In this document: in pieces, positions 1 through 11,822 of the stretch | Numbering within the stretch: the first letter of the stretch is position 1 | Layout of the letters: the number at the start of each line of letters is the position of its first letter | NCBI GenBank assembly: GCA_964247055.1 | Contig: OZ176054.1 | Location: 2,666,001-2,730,000, forward strand | Direction of reading: 5' to 3' | DNA: 64,000 nucleotides | Source: Paragordius varius | Lineage: Eukaryota > Nematomorpha | Position numbers and translations under genes: made by a program | The notes under the pieces: model-generated | What the model was told of the DNA's origin: nothing | The model's database searches: none | The model's input: only the letters and a program-made list of their open reading frames with translations

Positions 1-321
1 GAATATTGCGAACAGGCGCTACTGTATTTTTAATATGTAACTACAAAAAATAAAAATCATACATACCAACATACATGTTAATTAAAACCCCTTTTTACTC
101 ACTGGAATGGGAAATAATAGCTCTCGTTACAACTCTAAATATTGATTATAACTATATGATTTAAAGTGGGAATTTTAATTTTAACAGTATTTATCGCTAA
201 ATAAAAAGCAAGCGTGTTTTATTTGTATTTTCAAAATCATTAGTTTCCCGAATATGTTTAAAGCATTCATTATGATTTTGGTAAAATTTGATATACAATA
301 AAACCTAATTTTTATAATTTA
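1..321. other. AT-rich sequence, nothing recognised
   Basis: I see no open exon-like stretch, RNA gene or repeat that recurs in the window. It ends at the A that precedes the Helitron terminus at 322. Confidence 0.5.
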
Positions 322-2475
322 CTAGCTTAAATCTCGTGCTGCTACGCAGCCCGAGGAAGTCCATAGGACTTTTTGGGGGTCGGAGAAGGGGGCGCTATTT
401 GAAAAAAGGGTGGATTATATCAAAACATTATTTAATAGTTATGATCTCATAGGATTTTCAAAACAGTGCTTCATAGAATTTTCAAAACTGTGCATTCATA
501 CTAATATATTGCTTATTGGTGTGAAGGCCCAAAATTGACGGCTAACGGAAAAGGCCGCTATACTATAATTTATACCTTTTTATGGGTATTATTTAAAACC
601 TTTATTGAACTTGTATGGCTCCTTAAGTTTTTGGAAATTAGCTCCAAAACCATGCCTATTTTGTATGGCATCTCAGTTTTAAACCGGTCAACCCCTACCC
701 ATAGACCTATATGAAAAAAGCGCTGAGTCAAATTTCTTTGCCTTTATGGGGCAAATATTTGGAATCATCTTTGAAACCATCGTCTCATGGGTTATTCGAA
801 AAAATACCTCAACAATAATTATCGTTATATGATGGCGTGCGTATTTTTAGGGGCAAAAAGGCCCCAAAAAAGAGGCTAATAAAAAGACGCTGATCTAAAT
901 TTTTACTTAATTACGCGTAATATTTCAAGTTGATGAGCTCATATGGCTTCATAAATTTTCTAAAATTAGCTCCAAAACAAAGCAATTTTAGTGGTGCAAT
1001 TTTTTGGCGGGTAGCTCCTTACCCAGAGGCAGGTATAAAAACAGCGCCAGGCAAAATTTTTAACTTTATATGGGGAATATCTGGAATTATTATAGATTCC
1101 ATATGTTTCTAAATTCTTGGAAATATTGCTTCGAAACTAAAAAATTGTTCTATGACGGCGAATTTTTCAGAGCGTAAAACTTTTCTTAGCGACTCATTGA
1201 AATAACCCCTATACTAAAATATTTGTTTTTTAAGGGGTAATAAATACTTTAGGCCCTTATTGAACTCACATAGTGTCATAGGTTTTCAAAAATTTGGCTC
1301 CAAAGGCATGCTGTATCGATATGGTGACGCAGTTTTACGCGCCTAGCCCCCTTAGGCGACACAAAAAAACGCTCGATTAAAATTTTTGCCTTAATTCGGG
1401 TAATACCTCGAATCGTGATTGATTCCATATGCTCTAGTGGGATTCGAAATTACCTCAAAACCAATTCTATGCTGGCGCATTTTCAGGGCAAGGGCCTAAT
1501 TAATGGGTAATTTTATAAAACCGTTCTACTTAAATTGCCTTTTTACGGGTGCCCTTATTGAACTCATATGGCCTGATAAGTTTCCAGAGTCACGCTGTAT
1601 CGAGTTTTGCTTTTATAGGGGAATACCTGGAATCATCATTGAATCCATATGTTCTTAATAGTTTTTGGAGGAATGGCTTCAAAACTAAATAATAGTTAAA
1701 TGATAGTGCATTTTTTAGGGCGTAAAGGGGAAAATTAACGGCTAATTTAAAAAAACCGCACGACTTAAATTTTTGCCTTTTTACGGGTAATATTTTAGGC
1801 CCTTATTAAACCTGGCCTGACAAGTTTTTTAAAAATTAACTCCTAAACAACGCAATCTCGATATGGTGGCGCAGTTTTAGGCGGGTAGCTCCCTGACCAG
1901 AGGCTAATACAAAAAAGCGCTTGATTAAACTTTTTGCCTTTTTACGGAGAATACATGGAATCATGATTGATTCCATAAGCTCTCATTAGTTTTTGGAGAA
2001 ATTGCGACAAAACTAAAAAATCAATTTATGGTAACGCTTTTTTCAGGGCGTGAAGGGCCTAATTAACGGCTAATTTTAAAAAACCGCGCGACCTAAATTT
2101 TTGCATAGTTATGGGTAATATTTTAAGTTATTGAACTCATATGGCATGATAGGTTTCCTGAAATTTAACTCCAAAGGCACGCTATTTCGATATGACGGGG
2201 TAGTTTTTATCAGGTTTACCCAGCAGCCAATATAAAAGATACGCAAGACTAAAAATTTTGTTTTTTTACAAGAAATACCTGGAATCCTCATTGAATCTTA
2301 ACGTCTCATACCTTGGGCGAAAAATAGATTCAAAAAATTATTTTTGTGGACTTAATTTTTTTGAAACAAATGGTATTACGGGGGGAGCGGGTAAAAGGGC
2401 CTAAATTAAAAAAGCGAGCCGACTATGTTCGGCGCAATCGAAAATAAGTAAAAAAAACATATTTGAAATTGAATT
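322..2475 (-). mobile_element. Helitron copy, 5'-truncated, with internal ~320-bp repeats
   Basis: Read on the minus strand, the element ends at 322-325 with CTAG followed by a host T, the Helitron 3' signature. Just inside lie two hairpins: a GC-rich one around GTGCTG/CAGC at about 335-352, and one with AAGTCC/GGACTT arms at about 357-371. The same 3' end occurs at 11597 and 38376. The minus-strand 5' end (near 2475) lacks the TCTATATATTTATAAAAATG start seen in the other copies, so it is truncated or diverged. The interior is a degenerate tandem array: the landmark TTGAACTCATATGGC recurs near 610, 932, 1262, 1560, 1802 and 2130, mostly about 300-330 bp apart. No Rep/helicase coding was seen, so it is non-autonomous. 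Confidence 0.8.
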
Positions 2476-2694
2476 TTGAAATTACGGTATAATCCTATTA
2501 CTATGAATGCTTCAGAATTGATTTTCATTTATTAGCTTGGCCATTAGAATCAGAAATTTTACCCATTTGCATGAATAAGAACAGGTCTTAGAAGTTTTAA
2601 TTGCAAATCGAATCAACGCTTTCAGCCCTGGGGCGTTTGCATGGCAATACTGATTAAAATTACCCTTAAAAAAGTAAAAGAGAGACTATATACA

Positions 2695-3615
2695 AGGGGT
2701 GGCCAAATAGACCGCGGTCGACTTCGTGACCGCCTGAAAATTTTTTAAATAATAGAAAAAATATTTTTGCATAGAATTTTTTTCCACAAAATTATAATTT
2801 ATTTTTCTAAATTTATTTTTATTTTATGTTTTAAAAAGTTTAGCAGTTAACTAAATTTATATTTAACTAATTTAATTTATTGTTTTAATATATTTATTTA
2901 ATCATATGTAATTTAATCGAACTTTATATCATTTGTAATTCCTTAGAAAATAGTTTTAATTTAGCAAATAAACGAAGGCATCGTTAAAATTTATATTTTA
3001 GAGTTTTTTAAAAATTCAAGTCAGAAAAATGCTAAAATATTAGAAAAGAATGGGAAGAAGATTATTTTTTAATAATGGATAATGATGAATTTATTTGTTT
3101 AATATGCAACTCCACCGTGGCTTTGCCCTAAAAAAGCAAATGGCCAAAGACATTTACCACGCTTCACATGAACTATCAAAAATACTAATCAGATATTTGC
3201 AAATTAAAATTCCATTGCAATTTACCGAATATAAGAAATCCCATCAAAAAAACCACAAATCTTTTCAAGACGAAGAAATTCGGAAAGATGCTTTTATTAA
3301 TCGCTGCTGTAAAAATTATGAAGATAAAAACAGTATTATGGAATCAATAAAAAAGCTTATCCATATCTAAAAGCATAATAATGCGTAGTGATTATGATCT
3401 TAATCAGAATCTTACCGAAATCTTACATTAAAATATTAAATCTTTTATATTTTTTGGCTTCAATTTAAACAGTCCAATGATTACGTTGGAATTGCCCAAT
3501 TATGGGTTTTTCTTGGCATGATTTTCCATGAAATGCGTTTAACTAAACTCAAAATTACGGGACACTCTTTTCGATTTAAGAGATTTACTATCTCGCAGCT
3601 TATATCTATTATTTA
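2695..3615 (+). pseudogene. hAT-type transposon relic with decayed BED-finger transposase
   Basis: The stretch opens with AAGGGGTGGCCAAATAGACC, typical of hAT termini. From about 3042 one frame reads EWEEDYFLI, then ICLICNS, then (past a stop) TTLHMNYQKY. This matches the zinc-finger start of ZBED/GTF2IRD2-like hAT proteins (EEDYF...CLIC...H). At about 3471-3520 another frame reads SNDYVGIAQLWVFL, resembling the catalytic-core block DES-D---AQL--F of that family. Several stops and frame changes separate these islands, so the gene is dead. No matching right terminus was found, so the right boundary is the last recognisable coding island. It is a host-resident DNA transposon remnant, not a gene. 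Confidence 0.6.
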
Positions 3616-6194
3616 AAACCTGGTATGCAGTAATCCATAAAATCTGGTAAAAGATATTTGCCACAAGCTACAAATCCATTTTTTACTTAATCATATGAAA
3701 GGTCGCAAGATATACAGTTAATTATCAAGGAAATTTAATAAATTGAATAATGTCAAGTTTTAGTAATTGTTGTGGCAACCAGAGGTCTTCAGAATCAAAA
3801 CTATGTAGGTATTTTGAAAAATCATTATATATAAAAATAACTACTAAAAATAATTATTTTTTGTAATATTTATTTTAAAATGGCCTGTGCTAGTCACCCA
3901 ATCGGTAAATTGATATATATCATATATATATATATATATATGGATTATTTGTGTTGAAGTGATAAATGAATGTTTTAATACTTGATAATCATATGTGCCC
4001 GCGTGAAATCTCCCAAAAAAGTAGCCTGCGGGAAAAAAGGTTGGCCTATACACTTTATCTATTTAATATTGTTAACAAAATACAATAAAAAGTAAGCGGA
4101 TATATTTTATGGTTTCATTTTCTGTAGAGTATTTTATTTGTTTGCCAAAAAAATTTTAACCGGTTTTTTTCAGTTTTCGGGTTTTTATATTTGAAATTAT
4201 CCTTTTAATAAATCAATATAAATTAGATCACTCTATTATTACATCTTAAAAAATTTGGCGTGAAAAATAAGTTTGAAAGGAACATATAAATGTATCTATA
4301 TCACCGTTAATACACAAAGATAAGAAATTTTGTTAAAACAAAAGCGTTATATTGCGGGTTTAAAATAATTAACAAAACGATCGTAAATTTTAAAAAGCCG
4401 ATACTGAGAGCAAATTTAATATTCATTTAATTTAATTAACAAATCGGTTGGAATCGATTGATACCTTAACAAAAATGTAAATATGGCCTTAAATTTTAAA
4501 TTATTCAAATAATGGCGCGTTACAAAGTGAATTTTCCGGCTAAGCCCCACCCAAATGAAAAAGCCACAATTGATTTAAAACAATTTTTCAATATATAATT
4601 TTAATTAATTCCTGAGTAGCCATTAAAAAATACCCCTATTTAGGATATACGCAAGTCTGCGAGCAGTGATTTTCGGAAAGTGAGTACCATTATAATCCAA
4701 TATCTGCCAGGTATAATATTATGGATATGTTGGCCATTTGAAAACCTTATTCAAACAGGAGGTACCATAATTTATAGATTTATGTATTGACTTAAATAGT
4801 AGCCCTTGCATTCAGCTTTTTATCGAATGGTACTGAAAAATTTGTCAGACCCTTTTTGTTTCACGTCTATAAATTAAACGAAAATGCGCAAAAATTATCA
4901 TAACCTCGATATACTTTTTGGAACTTTGTTGAAATATCTGATTCTTATCTCATCCATATATTTATCCAAATAATAAATAGGTGTAAGGCGATCACTATAA
5001 ATTGTATAAAGTAATATGAATAGAAATAGGTGTGTACCAAGGTGTTTTATTTTATGAACCGAACATAAATAAGCTGTTTTTTAATTGTCCCCAAGGTTTA
5101 GCGACGTATAATAAGGTCAACAGTTAACAGATCCCAAAGGACTAATCTTCGAAAAACCGGAAACCAAAAAAATATGATATTCTATTCATATATGTAAGAT
5201 AGCCGAGTGTTTTTGTCGACCAGGCCTTTGAATTCCTTACTTCCGCTCATTGGGGTATAACGAAAAAAAAATCGTTTAAGAAAACACAATGAACCATATA
5301 ATAGTCAGAGTAAAAGTTGGAAACATGATTACACTGATATACTTTGCATGAATTGTAATTTGTTTAATTAATACACTACTATACAAAATTGTAACATCCT
5401 GTTATATATCAGCAAACGCAACATTTTTAGTTCCGTTTGGATAGAAAATGATGCGTTTTCTTGAAAAAAAAACGTTACAGTTGGTTGAAAGTGTTGAGTT
5501 TGGTTGAAAAAGTGCTTTGGACTGCGCGAATGGCGAGTATCAAAATATCGCAAACTTTCAAGAAATATAAAATGAAAGGCAATTTATACCAATTTATTCC
5601 AGAATTTGGGTTTTAAAGACATATTCTATTGGTAACGTTTTGTTATAAACATAATTTGGGCTTGTAATCACCATGCTTTTTACAGGGAAAATAAATTATA
5701 ATCTATATTTTACGATTTTTAATAATGATTAACCCATATTAAAAAATATCCACATAATATTTCCGGGTATTATATCGCCCTGCACTTACCACATTTTTAA
5801 TTCTTCATAAGTCCTAAATTTACAAACCAAATTTTATACATAATATGGAAATATAAATGACTAAAAATATTGTTATCAAAATTACATATTCCAAATTACC
5901 AAAAATATATAAAATTAAAGACATCTATATTTTGTATTCCCATTAATTTGCTGACAATGTTTGTCCGTATGCGATATCGGTTATTTGGAAAATAAATTAT
6001 CAGGGTACAAATAATTTATTACTACACTCGATGACGGGTATTCATATTATCTTATATCTTTTACTAAATTTTTCTTATAATAGTTTTTGCAGTATTGATA
6101 AGGACAAAAAGTAACCGTTGTCATCACAGTATTAGTAAAAACTTAATAAAAAGTTTTCGATATCAACCTTACAAAAAGATATCCATAAATAATA
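3616..6194. other. AT-rich intergenic sequence, nothing recognised
   Basis: Contains a short TA-rich run near 3916-3941 and several open frames under 75 codons that lack splice context, domain motifs or repeat membership. I could not support a gene. Confidence 0.5.
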
Positions 6195-6200
6195 TTTATT
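6195..6200 (-). terminator. Polyadenylation signal AATAAA for V-ATPase subunit D
   Basis: The minus-strand hexamer AATAAA lies about 145 nt beyond the stop codon at 6345. It is the first canonical hexamer after the stop that I noticed. Confidence 0.5.
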
Positions 6201-6344
6201 GCGGCAAACGTACACGGAATGAAGTAATAATATAAGAAAACAGATATCATTAATATACATATACATATATATAGATTCAACATTTGTTCCCTCATACATA
6301 CATATGCTGCTAAAACAATAAACATTTCAGTAACATTTACATTC

Positions 6345-7991
6345 CTAAAACAATAAATCAGCATCGTGGGAAGAATCTAGGAGACTTTTAGGTTCCTGTT
6401 GTACAGGTTGTTGATTCTTAGCACCTTTTATTTTGGGCATGCCTGTGCCACCCGACGAGTATTCATGCATTCGTTCGGATTGCTCTTCATGCAAAACTTC
6501 CATTTGTGCGCGTTCTTTGTCCTTTTGAAGGGCTTGTTTCTTTTTTGTGGCTTGAATTTTCTTTAATCTGTTAAACGTAATATAACAGTTTATATTAGGG
6601 GGTGCGGCATTAATTAGGTAATTTATTTACAATAAAACGAATACATTGGCGGCCAAAGTGGTAATCTTATATTTTAAATTAGATTTTTCCACAATTAGAT
6701 TTAAGTTTTAACCCATATTAATAATTAATTTTATAAAAACTAAAAGTTAAAACATTAATTTCTTTTTATATTTAAAATATAAAAATTTTTAATGTGTACA
6801 GGATTGTTTGAGAATTTAATTCGCTTGTAAAATAAACCTATAAAATTCTTCGCGCTCCATTTCATCCAACTCTGTTATGATGTAAGCTAAAGTTCGTTCA
6901 ATTTTGGGGATAACGACTAAAAGCATAAAAATATAGCAAAAATTATATATATTTACAGTAGTGCAATATAAAATATTTATGCATTATCCTTTACTAATTG
7001 TTTTTATTCAAAAGTTTATTATGAATTTTTTTTAATAACAAAATTATGTTTAGATAATAAAAACTGTGCCCCCACTGATCTGTAATTACATGAATATAAT
7101 TTTAAGGACATATATTATTAACGAATTGCAAACGCATGTAATAATCAAATTATAAATTAATCTAATTAAAATATTTTAAATATTACTGACAATTTCGACT
7201 ATATACCGTATTGTAAAGCGTTCACACGTCGATTTGTAAGTTTAATACTTTCATCAAGGGCCACAAAAGATGTTTGAAGGCTAGCCACATCGATCAGTAG
7301 CTGAATGCAATGTGCAAAAGTTTTTTTCAATTTTGTCATTTGTTGGCCCCCACGGGCTAAACCGGCTAATTCATAAGAATCCCCACCAGCTGTTATAGCT
7401 TCGAAAATGGGTAATTGAACGCCTAACAATATTTTAAACAATTAAGCGACTTGATAGAAAATATAACCTTTATTAGTCACTGATAATGAAATCAAAGATA
7501 GGAATGTTGCAAAAAACTGATTATATTACTTAATATCTCAAAAAGTTAAATATGACAATTCACAGCATATATGTATATGGTAAATTAGAGTACCAGCTAC
7601 ATTGTCCTTCTTTTGAGATACTTTGATATTGGCGCGGTTTGAAACTTTTTGAATAACGCCGTTATTAAAATCTCCCGTAATAAAACGCGCTTCAATTAAA
7701 GCAAAAGATGCATCTTTCATTACAGCACCCATTTCAGTTTTACTCTAAAAATAAAGCATAAATATAGGTTATTGGTATATATAATGTTATTTTATGTTAT
7801 CATGAAAATATTACATCCACAATCTTTTTTAATATTTGACGGAACCTAATAGTAAGCGCATCAGATTTTTTCTTTAAAAGGTTATATCCTTTTTGTCCAC
7901 CCAGAAGCCGCGATTTCATCAAGGCTAAAGCCCTAAAATAAAATTAATAATTATACATTCGGGAGGGAAAGATATCAATTTTATCTGGCAT
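6345..7991 (-). CDS. ATP6V1D: V-type proton ATPase subunit D (central stalk of V1)
   Basis: Subunit D forms the central rotor shaft of the V1 sector, coupling ATP hydrolysis to proton pumping into acidic organelles or across apical membranes. There are six exons on the minus strand: 7991-7957, 7932-7815, 7744-7594, 7422-7207, 6916-6838 and 6567-6345. All phases agree, giving 273 aa. Landmarks in order: N-terminal [43 protein letters not shown]; the hallmark [58 protein letters not shown]; and a C-terminal DADLLF (DDDILF in most animals). The start was chosen because it places FPSR at the family position. It is about 25 aa longer than human (247 aa), the excess being a Gln/Lys-rich tail. Divergence from typical insect sequences, for example MALALMKS for GAQTLMKA, suggests a fast-evolving or duplicate copy, such as the testis paralogues of Drosophila. 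Intron 1 is 24 nt. Confidence 0.95.
7933..7956 (-). other. 24-nt intron in V-ATPase subunit D
   Basis: On the minus strand the intron starts GTATAA and ends ATTTTAG, 24 nt in all. Read through, it puts an in-frame TAA after FPSRMYNY. Removed, it joins AT|G and gives FPSR-MALA-LMKS, the same spacing as FPSR-GAQT-LMKA in other animals. The other introns of this gene are 70, 171, 290 and 270 nt. It contains TTAAT, a possible branch site. Confidence 0.8.
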
Positions 7992-8461
7992 CTCAGGGGC
8001 GACCTACGCTGAACAGCTGAATACTATATGACAAAAGAAAGTTATGGGAAACATAAATTTCAACATGATCTCACCCTAATAATTTCGATTCTCTTAAAAT
8101 TTATATATAATAAATTAATTTGGGATATTTTATAGCCTGATACAATACGAAGAGCTAGACTAAAGTATGATAATGGAAAAATAAATTCTAACATATAAAT
8201 TGATGGACAAATGCCTTAGAATTATTATGATGATTTTGGCTTTCGGCCTTAGTTTCTCATTAAAAACTTATTTTTTGTTATAAAAGCTCCATATAAACCT
8301 GCGTGAACATTAAAAATATTTTTTATGGAAAATGTTACATTTTATATGAAATAAACAATATATATGTAAATAGGGGTTTATAAGTTTTAATTGGTGCCTC
8401 TTATATTGGGAATTTTTTAATACTCGAAGCTTAATTTTCGAGATAAACAACTAAATGTTAT

Positions 8462-8591
8462 TTAATTATATTAATCAGTGTTGTTTCGGATTAACTAATA
8501 TTTATATAACATTTTTAACTTCTGGTTAATTATATTAATCAGTGTTGTTCCGTATTAAATAATATTTATATAGCATTTTATAACTTCTAGG
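8462..8591. repeat. Tandem duplication, two ~65-bp copies
   Basis: The sequence TTAATTATATTAATCAGTGT starts at 8462 and again at 8526. Both copies end in AACTTCT(A)GG. A few substitutions and small indels separate them. Lies upstream of the V-ATPase gene, with no sign of function. Confidence 0.8.
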
Positions 8592-8639
8592 GTTACATTC
8601 CTTCTTAATCGTTGTCTAAAAGATCAACCTGATTCTTAT

Positions 8640-9500
8640 AAGAATAGTTCAGAATTAGCATGGTGCTTTTGGTTTTGGCCATCACGAGTATAAAAAAGAT
8701 TTCGTTTTTGCTGCAAGCGCTAAAAAAATGGCCGATTGTCTCAAATATTTTGCTCTTTGTTAAATGGCCTGGTTTACTTAAAGAACACAAAAATGCCTGG
8801 ATAGGCGTTAAAAATTTCAAATTACATAAAATATTGTATCAAAAAAAATATTTTTTAAAAAATACATTTTTGCGTACATTCTATAAACATGATGGAAACG
8901 GTATAAAAATGCTCTGTTAAATATTAAACCCCTTTTTATATAATTTAATGATACAGATAATTTCATCGCTTCACAGATTTAATTTAAAAGATTGTTTACT
9001 TTCAAATTTTGCCGAATTTTTCTAAAAAAACACATTTTATATTCAACATAAATTAGAAGACGAACATTTATTTGAAATTCTTAGGTTAGAAATGTTTAGC
9101 ATCATCGTATTAAGTGTTCTGATAATATTTTAAATCGTTTTTACCGTTTCCATCATGCCTCAGACTTTGTTATTCTTGACACATTTTTCTTAAAGACGGT
9201 TACTATTTGTGGACACTATGTTATGATAGGTCCACAAGATGAACTAAACAACTGATTATAATATCGATAAATACAAATTAACGCATAAATAATATTTGGT
9301 TCTTTAAGTTAATTTAACGATTTTATTAAAATCACATTGATTTTGTTATAACTTTTATTTTCATTTATTGGAGTCTTTTACATTCGGCAGTGTAAAGTAA
9401 TATTTTATAACTTGGTTATTAAACATCTCTTGTATATTAGCTAAAAAACTTATATATTTACATTTATTTAGAGCTTAAAATTGGAAAAACTACAAAGCTC
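8640..9500. repeat. Diverged copy of the Q palindrome family
   Basis: Left end GGTGCTTTTGGTTTTGGCC (8660) matches the left end of palindrome Q1 at 18690. The central motif CATGATGGAAACGGTATAAA (8890) and its inverted counterpart TTTTTACCGTTTCCATCATG (about 9137) are the core inverted repeats shared with the Q copies at 19.0, 23.0 and 27.2 kb. The outer arms are much decayed. Confidence 0.55.
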
Positions 9501-10898
9501 GATTGATAATTTATAAGCTTTTTTAAGTTAATCATTCATATTTTTATTAAGTATGAGTCCGGATGTATTTCCGATATAAAAATTTTAAGAAAACATGGCA
9601 GCCAAAATGTTTGAGATGAGAACTTTTTGACAATCATGCGGCTAAAATGCTAAAGAACACACTTAATCTATCTTAAATATTTACAATAATAATAATTCTG
9701 TGGGATACAAAAGTACCCGTGAAAGGCAATACGTGTTAACTCGGGATAAAATAATTTGTTATAATAATTTTTTTGCTCATATATTTGAAAAAAGAATATT
9801 TACAAACAGTGAATCAAAAAGATATATATTATCATTTAAATTATAATCCAGCTCCAGCTTAAGGCACTTGATCTTAAATATCCAAAAAAATAATATGATA
9901 TAAATATAAAAAATGTTTGTCAAATATTTATAATTAATCAATTAATACAATTTTTTTAATATACAAATATTTATTTAGGAATTTTCCCAATTTTCAATTT
10001 CCTGCCATTTTGAGAAACAAATAATTATATTTCCGCTTTTTCTTGGTAAATACTAATGTCACTATAATTTCATTTGTTTTGGGACCAAAAGTTTTACATA
10101 CTATCCGACTCCTCTCTCTCTCTCTCTCTCCCTCTGTTTCTTCTCCCGCCAAAGTTTTTTTTATTAAACATCCGTAATTTATTTTTTTTAAAAAAACAAG
10201 ATAAAACTTTTTTACTATTATTTTTTTGTCAATTTATAAGCATCATGCCTCGCAACCATTTGGGTACGAAATTGCCATGTATTAAATAGCTTTTTACCAA
10301 TTATACTTCCAGATGTAATTGATGGTAGTTTTTAGGTGTTGTTTGTGTGATTTTTATTACGGTATTATTATTGTTGTTAAAATTTTAAATAACTATTATT
10401 CCATGATAACACATTACTTTTTATTATATGTATCAAAAACATTAAATAGCTTTATCATTACTGTTAATTAAATCACATAATTTATAACATTAATGTAATT
10501 AATTTGGTGTGTTTATATTCATCAATCACACCTATAAAGATTCGATGAAAGAAACTGCCTTAATTTTTAATGGTCCTTACCAGAAAATTGATAATTTGGA
10601 TGTTTTTCACATATACCCAAGGTATCTTGAAAATCTTGGTGACAAAAATAGCCTTCCATGCATGTTCCCTGTTGGAGAGACCCACATGATTCATAATGTT
10701 TCTATAATAATGAAATTTTTTTAAAATTTATTATTAAAAACCTGCAGCAACATACAATTTTGATGTTAAAGTTTTCGAAGAGTGTGATAACTTTATATAA
10801 ATATTTGGATATAAACGTAAGTACCTATTAATATTTAACTGATTTTATCATACGAAAGATTGGGAATGAACAGTATATTTCATTACCATTCGATGAAA
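9501..10898. other. AT-rich intergenic sequence, nothing recognised
   Basis: Holds a pyrimidine-rich (CT)n run at 10111-10130 and short open frames without supporting features. Confidence 0.5.
10111..10130. repeat. (CT)n microsatellite
   Basis: Near-perfect CT dinucleotide run continuing into a pyrimidine tract to about 10145. Confidence 0.9.
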
Positions 10899-11597
10899 TC
10901 TATATATTTATAAAAATGGAAAATGCAGGCTTTGTGATCTGGTACAGGAAAAACGGTAGACCCATTCAAATCCAAACTTCGAAAAAATATAATCATTAAT
11001 GAATGGCCCGACAATAGCTTCGCCCTTTTTTGAAATAGGCCCCCAGTTTGGGCCCATCCCGTGTGAAAAACGCATTTTTTTTAAAAACAGAAGTCCACAA
11101 AAATCGTGTCTTTGAGACAATTTTCTGGAGAACGTGTTGGACCATTCAATTTCAAATATGATTTTTGTTTACTTATTTTCGATTGCGCGGAACATACGAG
11201 TCACATTTTTGATTTAGGCCCTCTTTTTACCCGCTCCCCCCGTAAAATGCCATTTTTTTTAAAAAACAAAGTCCACAAAAATAATTTTTTAAATCGATTT
11301 TTCGCCTTAGGTATGAGACCGTAAAAATTCTATATGGATTCCACGTATTCCCTGTTGAAAGGCAAAAATTTTAGTCAGGCGTTTCTTTGATGATAGCTGC
11401 TGGGTAAGGAGCTACCCGCTAAAAACTGATTCCTCATGTAACTTTGTGATCTGTTTCCGGAAAACTGGTCAACCCAATCAAATTCAAATATCGAAAACAT
11501 ATGTGGATCATTTTATTGTCCTTTTTTTCAAATAACCCCCCCTCCAGAAGTCCGAAGGACTTCCTCGTGCTGCGTAGCAGCACGAGATTTACGCTAG
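10899..11597 (+). mobile_element. Short non-autonomous Helitron with both ends intact
   Basis: Starts TCTATATATTTATAAAAATG after a host A and ends CTAG before a host T, the A^T target and TC...CTRR ends expected of a Helitron. The 3' end has two hairpins: AAGTCC-GAA-GGACTT (11548-11562) and a perfect 10-bp stem CTCGTGCTGC-GTA-GCAGCACGAG (11564-11586), 11 nt before the terminus. The 699-bp interior has no transposase. The same interior recurs at 31.8, 33.4, 37.1-38.4 kb and (inverted) 0.3-2.5 kb. Open frames here are shared among copies because the DNA is shared, not because they code. Confidence 0.85.
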
Positions 11598-11822
11598 TAG
11601 TATATAAAAGGTATAGAATATTATTCTAAATAACTGTTAATTATTATTAACCTATCAAGCACATCAGCTTTTCTAATACTTTTATTGTCCTTTTCTTATT
11701 ATTTTCAATAATTGAGTATATTCAAAATATCCATGTGCATTCAATAGTTGATATTCTTCAATTTTTTGTATACAAATTTAAATTTTAAACATAATTTATC
11801 CATTAAAATATATTTATTTATT

